Below, in pieces: positions 48,802-57,356 of a DNA stretch of 64,000 nt; the first letter of the stretch is position 1, and the number at the start of each line of letters is the position of its first letter. This DNA comes from Pseudomonas ekonensis (GTDB taxonomy: Bacteria; Pseudomonadota; Gammaproteobacteria; Pseudomonadales; Pseudomonadaceae), in assembly GCF_019145435.1 (NCBI RefSeq), contig NZ_JAHSTS010000001.1:1378001-1442000 (forward strand). The letters are read 5' to 3'. The translations under genes and the position numbers were made by a program. Below the pieces are notes generated by a model. The model was given only the letters and a program-made list of their open reading frames with translations, searched no databases and was not told the origin of the DNA.

Positions 48802-50196
48802 TCAATAGATGTCCTTCGACAACAACGTGAACGGCGTCTTCACCAGAATCTTCACATCCAGCCACAACGACCAGTTGTTGATGTACTGAAGATCGATCTC
48901 CACGCGCTTCTGCATCTTGTCGAGGGTGTCGGTCTCGCCCCGGCAGCCGCTGATCTGCGCAAGGCCGGTGATGCCCGGTTTGATTCGGTGACGCGCCATG
49001 TACGCGAGAATCTTGCCCGAGTAGTAGTTGTTGTGCGCCACGGCATGCGGACGCGGACCCACCAGCGCCATGTGCCCTTGCAGCACGTTGAACAGCTGCG
49101 GCAGTTCGTCCAGCGAGGTGCGGCGGATGAAGCGGCCGACCGCCGTGATGCGCGAATCGTTGCGGCTGGCCTGCTTGACCTCACGGTCGTCGTGCACGCG
49201 CATCGAGCGGAATTTCCACACCTGGATCACCTTGCCGTTCCAGCCGTGACGGTCCTGCTTGAAGAACACCGGGCCCGGCGAGCTGAGCTTCACGGCCAGC
49301 GCGATCAGCAGCAGCACCGGGCTCAGCAGGAGGATGGCCACCAGCGCCACGGCTTTCTCCACCAGGCTTTTGCTCAGCGCCGCGGTCGGTCGGCTGGTCA
49401 GCGGGCTTTCGTTCAGGTAGATCGCCGGCAGGCCGTCCACGACTTTCACCGAATGGTTGAGCAGCGTCAGGCTGTTCAGGTCTGGCACCCACACCACGTC
49501 GACGTTGGCGTCCAGCAGATCGACGTACATGGCTTCGATCTTCGCCGCTTCGCTCAGGGGCAGGGTGATGTACAGGCGACGGATGCCATGGCGGCGGATC
49601 AGTTCCAGCAGTTCCTCCTGGGCGCCGACGACGCGCGGTGCGCCTGCCTCCAGCGCGGGAACGGTGCCGTTGCTCACCAGCCCCACCAGCGGCAGGTTTT
49701 CGCTCTGGTTCAGCTTCTTCGCCAGGCCCAGGGCCAGTTCGCCGGTGCCGACGATCAGGGTCTTGTGCTCGCTCTTGCGGGTGCGCTGGTAGTACTTGGA
49801 GAACGCGTGCAGCGGCGCGTACAACAGCGCCTGGCCGAGGAAGCCGTACACGGCCCAGTCCAGGATCACCGGCGGCGAAAACAGCTCATCGGCCTTGCAC
49901 ACGAACGCGATGAACGCCAGGGCGCCCATGGTCATGGACCAGCCCGCCAGCAGACGGCCGAGCCCGGTCAGGTAGTTGTCCCGCTTTCGGTACGCGCCGC
50001 TGAACGTGTAGGCCGGCACCGAGGCCAGCACCGCCAGCATGGTGCACATCCGGTAATAGAACTCGACCTTGCCGGTGTGCTGCTCGGCCAATATGAACAG
50101 CAGTGAAACAATAAAGCACTGCGCCAATGCCCATTGACCCCAGAAGGTAAGTCCCTTGAGGCCGGTGTTTCTGTTGATACGAAGAGAAAGATCCAT
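48802..50196 (-). CDS. wcaJ: Undecaprenyl-phosphate glucose/galactose phosphotransferase, WcaJ type
   Basis: This 464-aa initiating transferase loads the first sugar-1-phosphate onto undecaprenyl phosphate. It has four N-terminal membrane segments (to about residue 130), a nucleotide-binding-like CoA_binding_3 domain (TLIVGTGELALGLAKKL), a re-entrant membrane helix (VALVAILLLSPVLLLIALAV) and the catalytic domain with VWKFRSMRVHDD, DELPQLFNVLQG, LVGPRPH and KPGITGLAQISGCRG. The ATG at 50196 was preferred over one 24 bases upstream. It is transcribed towards yjbH. Confidence 0.93.
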   Translation of the reverse strand: MDLSLRINRNTGLKGLTFWGQWALAQCFIVSLLFILAEQHTGKVEFYYRMCTMLAVLASVPAYTFSGAYRKRDNYLTGLGRLLAGWSMTMGALAFIAFVCKADELFSPPVILDWAVYGFLGQALLYAPLHAFSKYYQRTRKSEHKTLIVGTGELALGLAKKLNQSENLPLVGLVSNGTVPALEAGAPRVVGAQEELLELIRRHGIRRLYITLPLSEAAKIEAMYVDLLDANVDVVWVPDLNSLTLLNHSVKVVDGLPAIYLNESPLTSRPTAALSKSLVEKAVALVAILLLSPVLLLIALAVKLSSPGPVFFKQDRHGWNGKVIQVWKFRSMRVHDDREVKQASRNDSRITAVGRFIRRTSLDELPQLFNVLQGHMALVGPRPHAVAHNNYYSGKILAYMARHRIKPGITGLAQISGCRGETDTLDKMQKRVEIDLQYINNWSLWLDVKILVKTPFTLLSKDIY

Positions 50197-50579
50197 ACGA
50201 TATCCCCAAAAGACGTCCATTCAGGTTTCGACAGTTGAAAACCGAGTTGTTAAATAGACTTGTTGTTTTTGTTGGAGCCAGTGTCCTGAGGTAACAGCGT
50301 CGATATGCCGAACTGTCGTCATTGAATAGACTAAGTTATTGCCGGGGATGGTGTCTGACGAGTTCTAACAAGATGGCAAAGTGCCAACTATTGAGTGGCA
50401 ATAAGTGTCGGACGTTAGAAAAGGTCAAAAGCGGAGGGGTGAATAAATGATGTTGTGTTTGATACTGTAGGAGGCGTGGGAGGCGGGATCGTTTGGAAAA
50501 GGGAGGAGGTCAAACAGGAGTGCTTTTTTATTTTTGTTTTTGCACTGTTTCCGTTTGTTTTACATCTGCAAGGCCGTGG
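50197..50579. other. AT-rich region upstream of wcaJ
   Basis: These 383 bp hold the wcaJ promoter and the end of the upstream regulator gene. GATGGCAAA (50372-50380) is next to TGCCA-N9-TGGCA (50382-50400), which continues AATAAG. Both motifs recur in other regulatory regions of the cluster. T-rich stretches lie at 50520-50560. Confidence 0.55.
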
Positions 50580-51239
50580 TTACGCGACGACTTCCTGAAT
50601 CAGGCAGTAGCCTCGGTTGCGCACGGCACGAAACAGACGTTCACCGTTGCTGGCGCTCTTGAACTTGTCTTGCAGGCGGCTCAGGCACATCTCCAGTCCG
50701 CGGTAGTGCTCAGGCTCCCGGCCGATGCTGAGGATCAGTTCGTCACGGCTGACGACGCGCTCCTCATGGTGCAGCATCTTGCGCACCAGAGCCGTCTCAA
50801 GGCCGGTGAGGCTGATCTCCACTCCCTGCTTGACCAATACGCCATGATCGTCGTCCAGGTGCCAGGCCTCGGTGCCGCCGGCGTCGACGTCGATCGTTCG
50901 GGCAATGCCGCCGGTGTCCGCCGTCGCGGCCGGATGACTGTGGAACGGGTTGGCCGATTGGGCCGCCAGCCACTCGGATTCGAGGGTGGCCAATATCTTT
51001 TGCGTGTCATGTTCGATACTGCGCGCGACATTCTTCCTTGTGACGCTCGGGTAGGTGAACTCCATCAGCATGGGGGCGGAAGAGGGCGACGCAACACCTT
51101 CGATGAACATTTGTGCCTGGGACGTGCCGAACGAGTTGAACCGCTCACTGGACAGGATCGATTCAAGTTCACGTTGCGACGAAGTGCTGTGAGTCACGAC
51201 GACAAAATATTTTCGGTGGAGGGTGGTACTGGTTTCCAT
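50580..51239 (-). CDS. Winged-helix regulator with unfamiliar N-terminal domain
   Basis: The C-terminal third (residues about 130-219) of this 219-aa protein is an OmpR-type winged helix: EISLTGLETALVRKMLHHEE, VVSRDELILSIG, LEMCLSRLQDKFKS and FRAVRNRGYCL. The N-terminal 125 residues (YFVVVTHSTSSQRELESILS) match no receiver that I recognise and have no phosphorylation Asp motif or membrane segment. It is likely to regulate the adjacent wcaJ and exopolysaccharide genes. That role is inferred from position. Confidence 0.78.
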   Translation of the reverse strand: METSTTLHRKYFVVVTHSTSSQRELESILSSERFNSFGTSQAQMFIEGVASPSSAPMLMEFTYPSVTRKNVARSIEHDTQKILATLESEWLAAQSANPFHSHPAATADTGGIARTIDVDAGGTEAWHLDDDHGVLVKQGVEISLTGLETALVRKMLHHEERVVSRDELILSIGREPEHYRGLEMCLSRLQDKFKSASNGERLFRAVRNRGYCLIQEVVA

Positions 51240-51542
51240 GTCTCTCTCCTAAAACTGCACGCCAAAATTTGGCTAAAAGATATTCGGCAGGCGAGTAATG
51301 ACCACCTTGGCAATAACCATAAGGCAGGGTCTGGGCTCGAAAGTGGCCCTCGAATAGACTTCACTCGATCTGCTGCGTGAAACAGGGCGTTATTGTTATG
51401 GTTCGGTGTTGCCACCGCGCTCATGCAATCGACAACTTATTATTGAATTTGAAACATGAATGAAACGACGAGATCCAGGATCTTTATATGGTTGCATCAG
51501 ACGCTCCTTCGTATGCATGCAAAAAAACGGCTTATCCTTGGT
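51240..51542. other. Intergenic region between the two winged-helix regulators
   Basis: This 303-bp, AT-rich region lies between two minus-strand regulator genes. No repeat, hairpin or gene is convincing. Confidence 0.45.
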
Positions 51543-52286
51543 TCAGGCGGTTGAGATCAACCCCCTCATCAGACGGTATCCGTATCCACGGATACTCTGA
51601 ATGGCGTTTGTACCATACATGTCTTTGATTTTTCCACGTAGACGGCTGATCGACTTCTCCAGCGCCCGGGGGTCGTAGAAATTGGTGTTGAGCCCCATGA
51701 TGTTGGCGATTTCATCATGGCTGAGTATGTGATTGCCGGTCTGCGCAAACGCTTCCAGGATCTTCATTTCAGCGAAGGAGATGTCCAGCTTCTTGCTGGT
51801 GTCGGACAGGCAGATGCGTGTGGGATCCAGCACCAGGTCGATATCCCGTTGCCATTCTTCGCTGTTGAAGAACTCGGCAAGCAGTTCTGCGCTTTCGTCG
51901 GCGAGGGTATTGAGCTTGATGCAGAAGTCGGCGCCGGCCAGATAGTACTTGATCTTGTTGAAGGCGCCGCGGCCGGTGAGCACGGCGCAAATGATCGGCT
52001 TGAGATTGTCGCTGCGCAGCGCTTCCACCAGCGCCAGGCTTTCTTCGAGCGCCTGGGGGCTGTCGATCACGATGAAGATGGCCCGGTACGAACCGCAATG
52101 TTCATGCTGCTTAAATGAGCGGCCGTACGAGTTGGCCTCGATCTCCATGTCGGCCCGCACATGCCTGGCGACCAGCGCACTGAAATGTTCAGCCACGCCA
52201 CGGGTGCGGGCCAGGGTGAGGACACCTGGCTCGTCGTTTGTCCGGCGTTGGCTTCTAGTGGTCGCCAAGTTCCCTGTAAGCATCAT
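51543..52286 (-). CDS. Winged-helix response-regulator-like protein with degenerate receiver
   Basis: The N-terminal part (residues about 20-150) of this 247-aa protein follows a receiver fold: AIFIVIDSPQALEESLALVE resembles the phospho-Asp strand, and AVLTGRGAFNKIKYYLAGAD with FCIKL resembles the Thr and Lys positions. The acidic pair expected at the start is missing (VLTLARTRGVAEHF). The C-terminal winged helix reads ISFAEMKILEAFAQTGNHIL, then ALEKSISRLRGKI and IQSIRGYGYRLMRG. It probably works without phosphorylation. It is likely to be a partner of the neighbouring regulator in cluster control. Confidence 0.78.
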   Translation of the reverse strand: MMLTGNLATTRSQRRTNDEPGVLTLARTRGVAEHFSALVARHVRADMEIEANSYGRSFKQHEHCGSYRAIFIVIDSPQALEESLALVEALRSDNLKPIICAVLTGRGAFNKIKYYLAGADFCIKLNTLADESAELLAEFFNSEEWQRDIDLVLDPTRICLSDTSKKLDISFAEMKILEAFAQTGNHILSHDEIANIMGLNTNFYDPRALEKSISRLRGKIKDMYGTNAIQSIRGYGYRLMRGLISTA

Positions 52287-52822
52287 GCATTGACTCGAAA
52301 AAGTGCTGACATCGGGATGTTAAAGCACAGTTTCTCATCTGTGACTGACAATTGGTAACATTTGCGCGGATTTTAGACGTGGCTCCCGAGTTTTCTAACA
52401 ATAACTAAGCTTTTCAAGCTTTTAGTTGATTTTCTCGGAGGGGTGAACTAGTGGAAGAGGGGGCGTTAGATGATGGCGATGTGGAATTGTGCCATCATTT
52501 TGTATCTGTGGCGATTTGTTTTTTATGCCCTTTTGCCACTATCTGCCTGTGCATCGATCATTGTTCAAGTGAATGGATAATGTGAGGCGGGTCACATTTT
52601 ATTGGGCCAAAGCCGATTTTTCTACCCGGGGCCTAAATTTATTTCGATGAATTCGTATCCGGACGATTAATAACATGGCTTGAGTGCGTCTTTTGATAAG
52701 GCCTATTCTCCGTCGCCGAGTAGAACAGTCGGGTATGGATACACGAACTGTTTAACATCATAGACGCAATTTCTGAATGCAATCGACGAAGTGCTCTTCA
52801 AGAGCGGTCTGACGGAGGATTA
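52287..52822. other. AT-rich region between a regulator gene and uppP
   Basis: These 536 bp between divergent genes are markedly AT-rich. GTGCCATC (52489-52496) and TTGCCACTATC (52533-52543) are minus-strand copies of motifs found at galU/galE and wcaJ. No open frame with a credible start was found. Confidence 0.55.
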
Positions 52823-53653
52823 ATGGATTTCTGGACCTTATTCCAGGTGTTGATACTAGGGGCGGTGGAAGGACTGACCGAGTTCTTGCCCATTTCCAGC
52901 ACAGGCCACCAGATCATTGTCGCGGATCTGCTGGAGTTCGGCGGCGAACGCGCCATGGCGTTCAACATCATCATTCAACTGGGTGCGATCCTGGCCGTGG
53001 TCTGGGCGTTCCGGCCCAAGATCTTCGAAGTCGTCAAAGGCCTGCCGACCCAGCGCAATGCCCAGCGTTTCACCGCGAACCTGCTGATCGCCTTTTTGCC
53101 GGCCGTGGCGCTGGGCGTGCTGTTTGCTGACCAAATCCATCATTACTTGTTTAACCCGATCACCGTCGCCGTCGCGTTGGTGGCGGGCGGGGTGGTGATG
53201 CTGTGGGCAGAACGGCGGGAACACGTGGTGAGCGTCGATCATGTCGACGATATGCGTTGGTCTGACGCGTTGAAGGTGGGTTTCGTACAGTGCCTGGCGA
53301 TGATTCCGGGCACTTCCCGCTCCGGGTCGACCATCATCGGTGGCTTGCTGTTCGGCCTGTCGCGCAAGGCCGCCACCGAGTTCTCGTTCTTTCTGGCGAT
53401 GCCCACCATGGTCGGTGCGGCGGTGTACTCGGGCTACAAGTACCGCGAACTGTTCCAGGCCGGCGACCTGCCGGTGTTCGCCCTGGGTTTCGTGATTGCC
53501 TTCATCTTCGCGATGATCGCCGTGCGCGGGCTGTTGAAGTTCATTGCGAACCACAGCTACGCGGCGTTCGCCTGGTATCGGATCGCCTTCGGTCTGCTGA
53601 TCCTGGCGACCTGGCTGTTCGGCTGGGTGAACTGGACCGCTGCGGCGGCCTGA
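52823..53653 (+). CDS. uppP: Undecaprenyl-diphosphatase UppP (BacA)
   Basis: This 276-aa membrane enzyme recycles the undecaprenyl carrier used by both peptidoglycan and the exopolysaccharide. The motifs are [20 protein letters not shown] at residues about 16-35 and [15 protein letters not shown] near 160. There are about seven or eight membrane helices. Its place at the end of the exopolysaccharide island suggests it supports carrier supply there. It follows GACGGAGGATTA, a good ribosome site. Confidence 0.95.
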   Translation: MDFWTLFQVLILGAVEGLTEFLPISSTGHQIIVADLLEFGGERAMAFNIIIQLGAILAVVWAFRPKIFEVVKGLPTQRNAQRFTANLLIAFLPAVALGVLFADQIHHYLFNPITVAVALVAGGVVMLWAERREHVVSVDHVDDMRWSDALKVGFVQCLAMIPGTSRSGSTIIGGLLFGLSRKAATEFSFFLAMPTMVGAAVYSGYKYRELFQAGDLPVFALGFVIAFIFAMIAVRGLLKFIANHSYAAFAWYRIAFGLLILATWLFGWVNWTAAAA

Positions 53654-53697
53654 CACCTATTCGGCCAAGTGGAGCGATCCGCCTGGCCAAACAGTTT

Positions 53698-54693
53698 TCA
53701 ACGTCCTTCGAGCAGCCCGGCGGCTTGGTCCAGCAGCGCCAGCGGATCCTTGGCCTTGTGGATGTCCACCGACAGCAACTGACGAAACTTGCGCGCCCCC
53801 GGAAACCCGGTGCCCAGCCCCAGCACGTGGCGGGTGATGTGGTGCATCGCACCGCCGGCCAGCAGATGCTCGGCGATGTAAGGCCGCAGCTGCGCCAGTG
53901 CTTCGGCGCGGCTGATCACCGGCGTCTGGCTGCCGAATAGTTGTTGATCCACCTCGGCCAGCAGGTAAGGGTTGTGGTACGCCTCGCGGCCCAGCATCAC
54001 GCCGTCGAAGGTCTGCAGATGCTCGTGGCAGGCCTCCATCGTCTTGATCCCGCCGTTGAGGATGATCTCCAGCTCCGGAAAATCCGCCTTCAGCCGCGCC
54101 GCCACGTCATAGCGCAGCGGGGGAATGTCACGGTTCTCCTTCGGCGACAGCCCTTCCAGAATCGCAATCCGCGCATGCACCGTGAAACTGGTGCAGCCGG
54201 CGTCACGCACCGTGCCGACGAACTCGCACAGCTCTTCATAACTGTCCCGCCCGTTGATCCCGATCCGGTGCTTCACCGTCACCGGAATCGACACCGCATC
54301 ACGCATCGCCTTCACGCAATCGGCCACCAACTGCGGATGCCCCATCAGGCACGCGCCGATCATGTTGTTCTGCACCCGGTCGCTCGGGCAGCCGACGTTC
54401 AGGTTCACCTCGTCATACCCATGCGCCTGCGCCATGCGCGCGCACGCCGCCAGATCCAGCGGCACACTGCCGCCCAACTGCAACGCCAACGGATGCTCCG
54501 CCTCGTTGTGCCGCAGGAAACGCTCGTGATCGCCGTTGAGCAACGCACCGGTGGTGACCATTTCGGTGTAGAGCAGAGCATTCTTCGACAGCAGGCGTAG
54601 GAAGAACCGGCAGTGACGGTCGGTCCAGTCCATCATCGGCGCGACGGAAAAACGACGGGAGAGCGGAGCGGGTGCGGCGGTAATCGGGGACAT
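53698..54693 (-). CDS. dusA: tRNA-dihydrouridine synthase A
   Basis: This 331-aa flavoenzyme reduces uridine in the D-loop of tRNA (U20/U20a in E. coli). FSVAPMMDWTDRHCRFFLRL opens the FMN-binding barrel. The catalytic Cys is in EVNLNVGCPSDRVQ, and the His-rich segment is FTVHARIAILEGLSPKENR. GVMLGREAYHNPYL is DusA-specific. The ATG at 54693 gives the usual length. The 5' part of dusA is a known integration site for genomic islands, and a low-GC gene lies upstream here. Confidence 0.95.
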   Translation of the reverse strand: MSPITAAPAPLSRRFSVAPMMDWTDRHCRFFLRLLSKNALLYTEMVTTGALLNGDHERFLRHNEAEHPLALQLGGSVPLDLAACARMAQAHGYDEVNLNVGCPSDRVQNNMIGACLMGHPQLVADCVKAMRDAVSIPVTVKHRIGINGRDSYEELCEFVGTVRDAGCTSFTVHARIAILEGLSPKENRDIPPLRYDVAARLKADFPELEIILNGGIKTMEACHEHLQTFDGVMLGREAYHNPYLLAEVDQQLFGSQTPVISRAEALAQLRPYIAEHLLAGGAMHHITRHVLGLGTGFPGARKFRQLLSVDIHKAKDPLALLDQAAGLLEGR

Positions 54694-54947
54694 GGGCGGT
54701 TCTGGAGTGGGTGGGGCTGGGAGGTGGGGGAGTTTATCAGGAATGGGGGAGCTTGGTTTGGAGGGGGGCACTCAGGGGGTATTTGATGCTCTGGAGGCTG
54801 TTGGATGCCTCAAGCAGCAGCCATTGAAACAGATTTCCATTTTTTTGCTCTTCGTTTTTTTGATCCTATGTTGGTTTCATCCAGTGTGAAATTTATTATA
54901 AAAGCGGTAAGTATGTTTTTGGGAAAAACACCTACCGCTATCGTATA

Positions 54948-56327
54948 CTAATATTTATTATTCAGCTGCTCTCTCGCAATTTCTTCGATGACGGTCTTCG
55001 AAAGACGCATTCCGTTAAACGAGCTAAAGAGGTCGCCAACTATGTCAGGAATTAGTGATGGTATTGATGAGGGCGCAAGGTCAAGCGGGATGTTTGTGTG
55101 GCTAATTATTTCGTCGTCGCCACATATTCTTCCGGGAGAGATGTAGCGTGCTGGATTGTATGCGCTTAGTTGTCGTCCTGCTAGCCCACTCCAACGAAAT
55201 GCAAATTCAAGAGTTGTATCGGTAGCTGGAAACTCCATAGAGTTGGCGAAAGAAATTGCCACGGATATAGCTTCCGCTACTCCGTTAATTACAAGGTCTA
55301 TTGAGAAGAGTTCGTTGGGGTTGTTACCGTTTTTGATGGCGATTGCGTCATCCAGTAAAATACGAGCGTGATAGAAACTGCCTGGGGGCTCTACTCTCCA
55401 GAAATCTAAATGGGGAAGGATAAATGAGCCGATATAATCCTCAATCAGCACCTCCCATCCTCCAGAGCGAGTTCTTGGTCTATCACTAGGCTTTGAAAAA
55501 CCACGTGTATCCATCCATAAAGGCCATCCAGAGTGATGAGGGTTGGCGTACATAAATGATGATAGAAAATCATCATCGGCTCTAATCCCTTGGCGTACCT
55601 CCGCGCTGTTGATTATGAATGCGTACTCAACCCGTCCTATACCCAGATCTTTTGCATCGTCAGACTTTGGAATCTCTATAAATCTTTGACGGCATTGGTT
55701 TAGGAATGCATCAACTGCTGTTATTTGTGATTCTACTGGTTCGCCGCTTAATTGCTTGAGCAAGCTGGGGATGTCTATTCCTGTAAGGTGCCGTCTTACA
55801 AAATTTCCGATATCTGCTTCTCTGTTGTCAAAGCATACGTTCATAATCTGCGGCCAATCACTGAACAGTGCTGCAGCAGTGCTTGGCGTGTTGTTGGCAC
55901 CTAAGGTTCTAACGTAGACCGTGTCCTTTTTTACTAACTCTTTTGGCGGGGTGCTTTGGTCTAGAATTCCAACTTTAGCAGCTACGGGAGTGCGAGTTCC
56001 GGGCGGAATTACTATGAATGGAAAGCGTACTCCCTGGAATTTTCCAAATTTGACTGATATTTCAAAGGTCTCTGAGGAGTGTCGAGTTATTAGGGCTTGG
56101 ATCGTATCTTGGTGAAAATGGTTGTCTAAGTTTTTTGGTGCGTCAGAGGTTAGCGGGACGCCTTCGTCAGAGATTCCAATTCCCAAGTGTCCACCGTTAA
56201 AGTTTCGAAGAGCAATTGCAGCTTTAACAATCTTTGCTTTCCCCTCTGGGGTAGAGGGGTCGATCCAAGATTTTAGTTCGATGTTTAAGCTCTCGCGGGG
56301 TGCTAGTAAAAACTCATCTAAATCCAT
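54948..56327 (-). CDS. AlbA_2 (Schlafen-type) domain protein, low GC
   Basis: This 459-aa protein has an N-terminal AlbA_2 domain: ESLNIELKSWIDP, KAAIALRNFNGGHLGIGISD and VYVRTLGANNTPST. The C-terminal 300 residues are unfamiliar. Related domains occur in transcriptional regulators and in phage-defence proteins. GC content is visibly far below the neighbouring genes, with many AT-rich codons, which indicates horizontal acquisition. It lies at the 5' side of dusA with no integrase nearby. A single-gene defence or regulatory cargo is possible. Confidence 0.72.
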   Translation of the reverse strand: MDLDEFLLAPRESLNIELKSWIDPSTPEGKAKIVKAAIALRNFNGGHLGIGISDEGVPLTSDAPKNLDNHFHQDTIQALITRHSSETFEISVKFGKFQGVRFPFIVIPPGTRTPVAAKVGILDQSTPPKELVKKDTVYVRTLGANNTPSTAAALFSDWPQIMNVCFDNREADIGNFVRRHLTGIDIPSLLKQLSGEPVESQITAVDAFLNQCRQRFIEIPKSDDAKDLGIGRVEYAFIINSAEVRQGIRADDDFLSSFMYANPHHSGWPLWMDTRGFSKPSDRPRTRSGGWEVLIEDYIGSFILPHLDFWRVEPPGSFYHARILLDDAIAIKNGNNPNELFSIDLVINGVAEAISVAISFANSMEFPATDTTLEFAFRWSGLAGRQLSAYNPARYISPGRICGDDEIISHTNIPLDLAPSSIPSLIPDIVGDLFSSFNGMRLSKTVIEEIAREQLNNKY

Positions 56328-56852
56328 TTTTTTATCCTTTAAGTGTTGCTTGATCTATTTGTGCTCTTTCCGATGGAAAAGATAATAGTACGAAAAGGAA
56401 GGTGGATCTATTTTCTAGATTTGTGCGACGAAAAGGATAAATTGTCCTGCCTGGATCAGTTTTGCCTATATGGCAGGACGGAGATTTCAACGTCGCTCGT
56501 CAGGCTTGTTTAAAGAACCATCGAGCCGTAATCCCACCCCTACACCACCTTGCACCACCCCCTACACCTAAGCCAGAATCCGCCGACTTGTGCGTCTAGA
56601 TCACGGGTTTTATCGTTCCAGGGTCGCTGAAAACCAGTGATCGGGTTTGGTAGCCCGTTTCGTTTCTAGATGTGCAGTGTCCCCATGTGCAGCCGCTTTT
56701 TCAGGGCTTCGATTTCATGGTGGTCATGCGTGGGGCCCATCCGTGGGCGCCGGGTTCTAGTGCGACCGGTCTACCAACCCGCGTATGGCCGCCACCCTCG
56801 TTTGGTAGCGAGGTTGATGGCTTCCCTAATGTTCGCGCTAGAGGTTCCATCC
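56328..56852. other. Non-coding region with AT-rich left part and structured right part
   Basis: The left 110 bp belong to the low-GC insert. An inverted repeat (GTCCTGCC at 56444-56451, GGCAGGAC at 56472-56479) follows. From about 56590 a dense series of hairpins leads to the DUF6124 gene. An open frame from 56670 runs in phase into that gene but passes through the hairpins and is probably not translated. Confidence 0.6.
56590..56815 (+). ncRNA. Candidate structured RNA leader with repeated TTTGGTAG-loop hairpins
   Basis: Two hairpins share the loop TTTGGTAG on different stems: CGGG/CCCG at 56642-56657 and CTCG/CGAG at 56797-56812. A reverse-orientation relative, CGGTCTACCAACCCG, is at 56767-56781. 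Other stems are TCGCTG-AAAAC-CAGTGA (56624-56640) and GCCCA-TCCG-TGGGC (56735-56748). The rare tetramer CTAG occurs at 56596, 56666 and 56757, and again at 56838. Transcription and function are unproven. Confidence 0.45.
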
Positions 56853-57215
56853 ATGATCAAACCAACACCCAACCCACCCCTCACCGACCCCGCATCCCCC
56901 TACGAATCCATCGATTCCAGAAAACTCAACGAAGCCGCCGAACGCGCCCTCGACCATTACCTCAACCCCGCCGCGCAGATCATGGGCGCCCCCCATGAAT
57001 CGGAACCCATGTACCTGGCCAACCCGGTGTACGACACCGAATCCCTCCTGGCCAACGCCAGTGAGAACCTCGGTTCGGCGTCGGAGATGCTCAATAACTT
57101 CGCCGCCGTGCTGGGCGCCGGGCAGCGGCGGATGGCGTTGGGCATTGCGCAGTTGGTGATGTTGAGCGAGGTGGCGGTGAATCAGGCGCTGGATAACGTC
57201 GAGCCGAAGACGTAA
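56853..57215 (+). CDS. DUF6124 (formerly DUF3077-like) family protein
   Basis: This 120-aa soluble protein has a Pro-rich start (MIKPTPNPPLTDP). A helical core follows with LNEAAERALDHYL and DTESLLANASENLGSASEML, then a C-terminal helix ending VAVNQALDNVEP. The text matches a family very common in Pseudomonas, often in several copies per genome and of unknown function. The ATG at 56853 was chosen because the family begins there. The structured leader lies immediately upstream. Confidence 0.72.
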   Translation: MIKPTPNPPLTDPASPYESIDSRKLNEAAERALDHYLNPAAQIMGAPHESEPMYLANPVYDTESLLANASENLGSASEMLNNFAAVLGAGQRRMALGIAQLVMLSEVAVNQALDNVEPKT

Positions 57216-57356
57216 TTCAGGGCCACCTGTCGCCGATAGGGCAGGACAGGGCGGCAATGCTGAACCCCGGCTGTCGAGCCGTGAAGTTTCATGTTGCCGC
57301 CCGCCGCAGGCGCCTAGGATGGGAGCGACAAGACCGCATCCCAACGGAGCCCAGCC

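Noticed and set aside
50372..50405. Sigma54 promoter in the TGGCA-rich sequence upstream of wcaJ
   Set aside because: The TTGC element at the required spacing is absent.
54570..56650. Direct repeat of the dusA 5' end marking an island boundary
   Set aside because: I looked for a second copy of the region around CCAGTCCATCATCGGCGCG near 56330-56650 and found none by eye.
56670..56852. N-terminal extension of the DUF6124 frame from the ATG at 56670
   Set aside because: The extension runs through several hairpins, is Trp/Cys/Arg-rich and does not fit the family start. The ATG at 56853 suits the conserved opening.
57231..57255. TAGGGCAGGACAGGG as a direct repeat of TATGGCAGGACGG at 56468
   Set aside because: The match is short and imperfect, and no element lies clearly between the copies, so it is probably chance.
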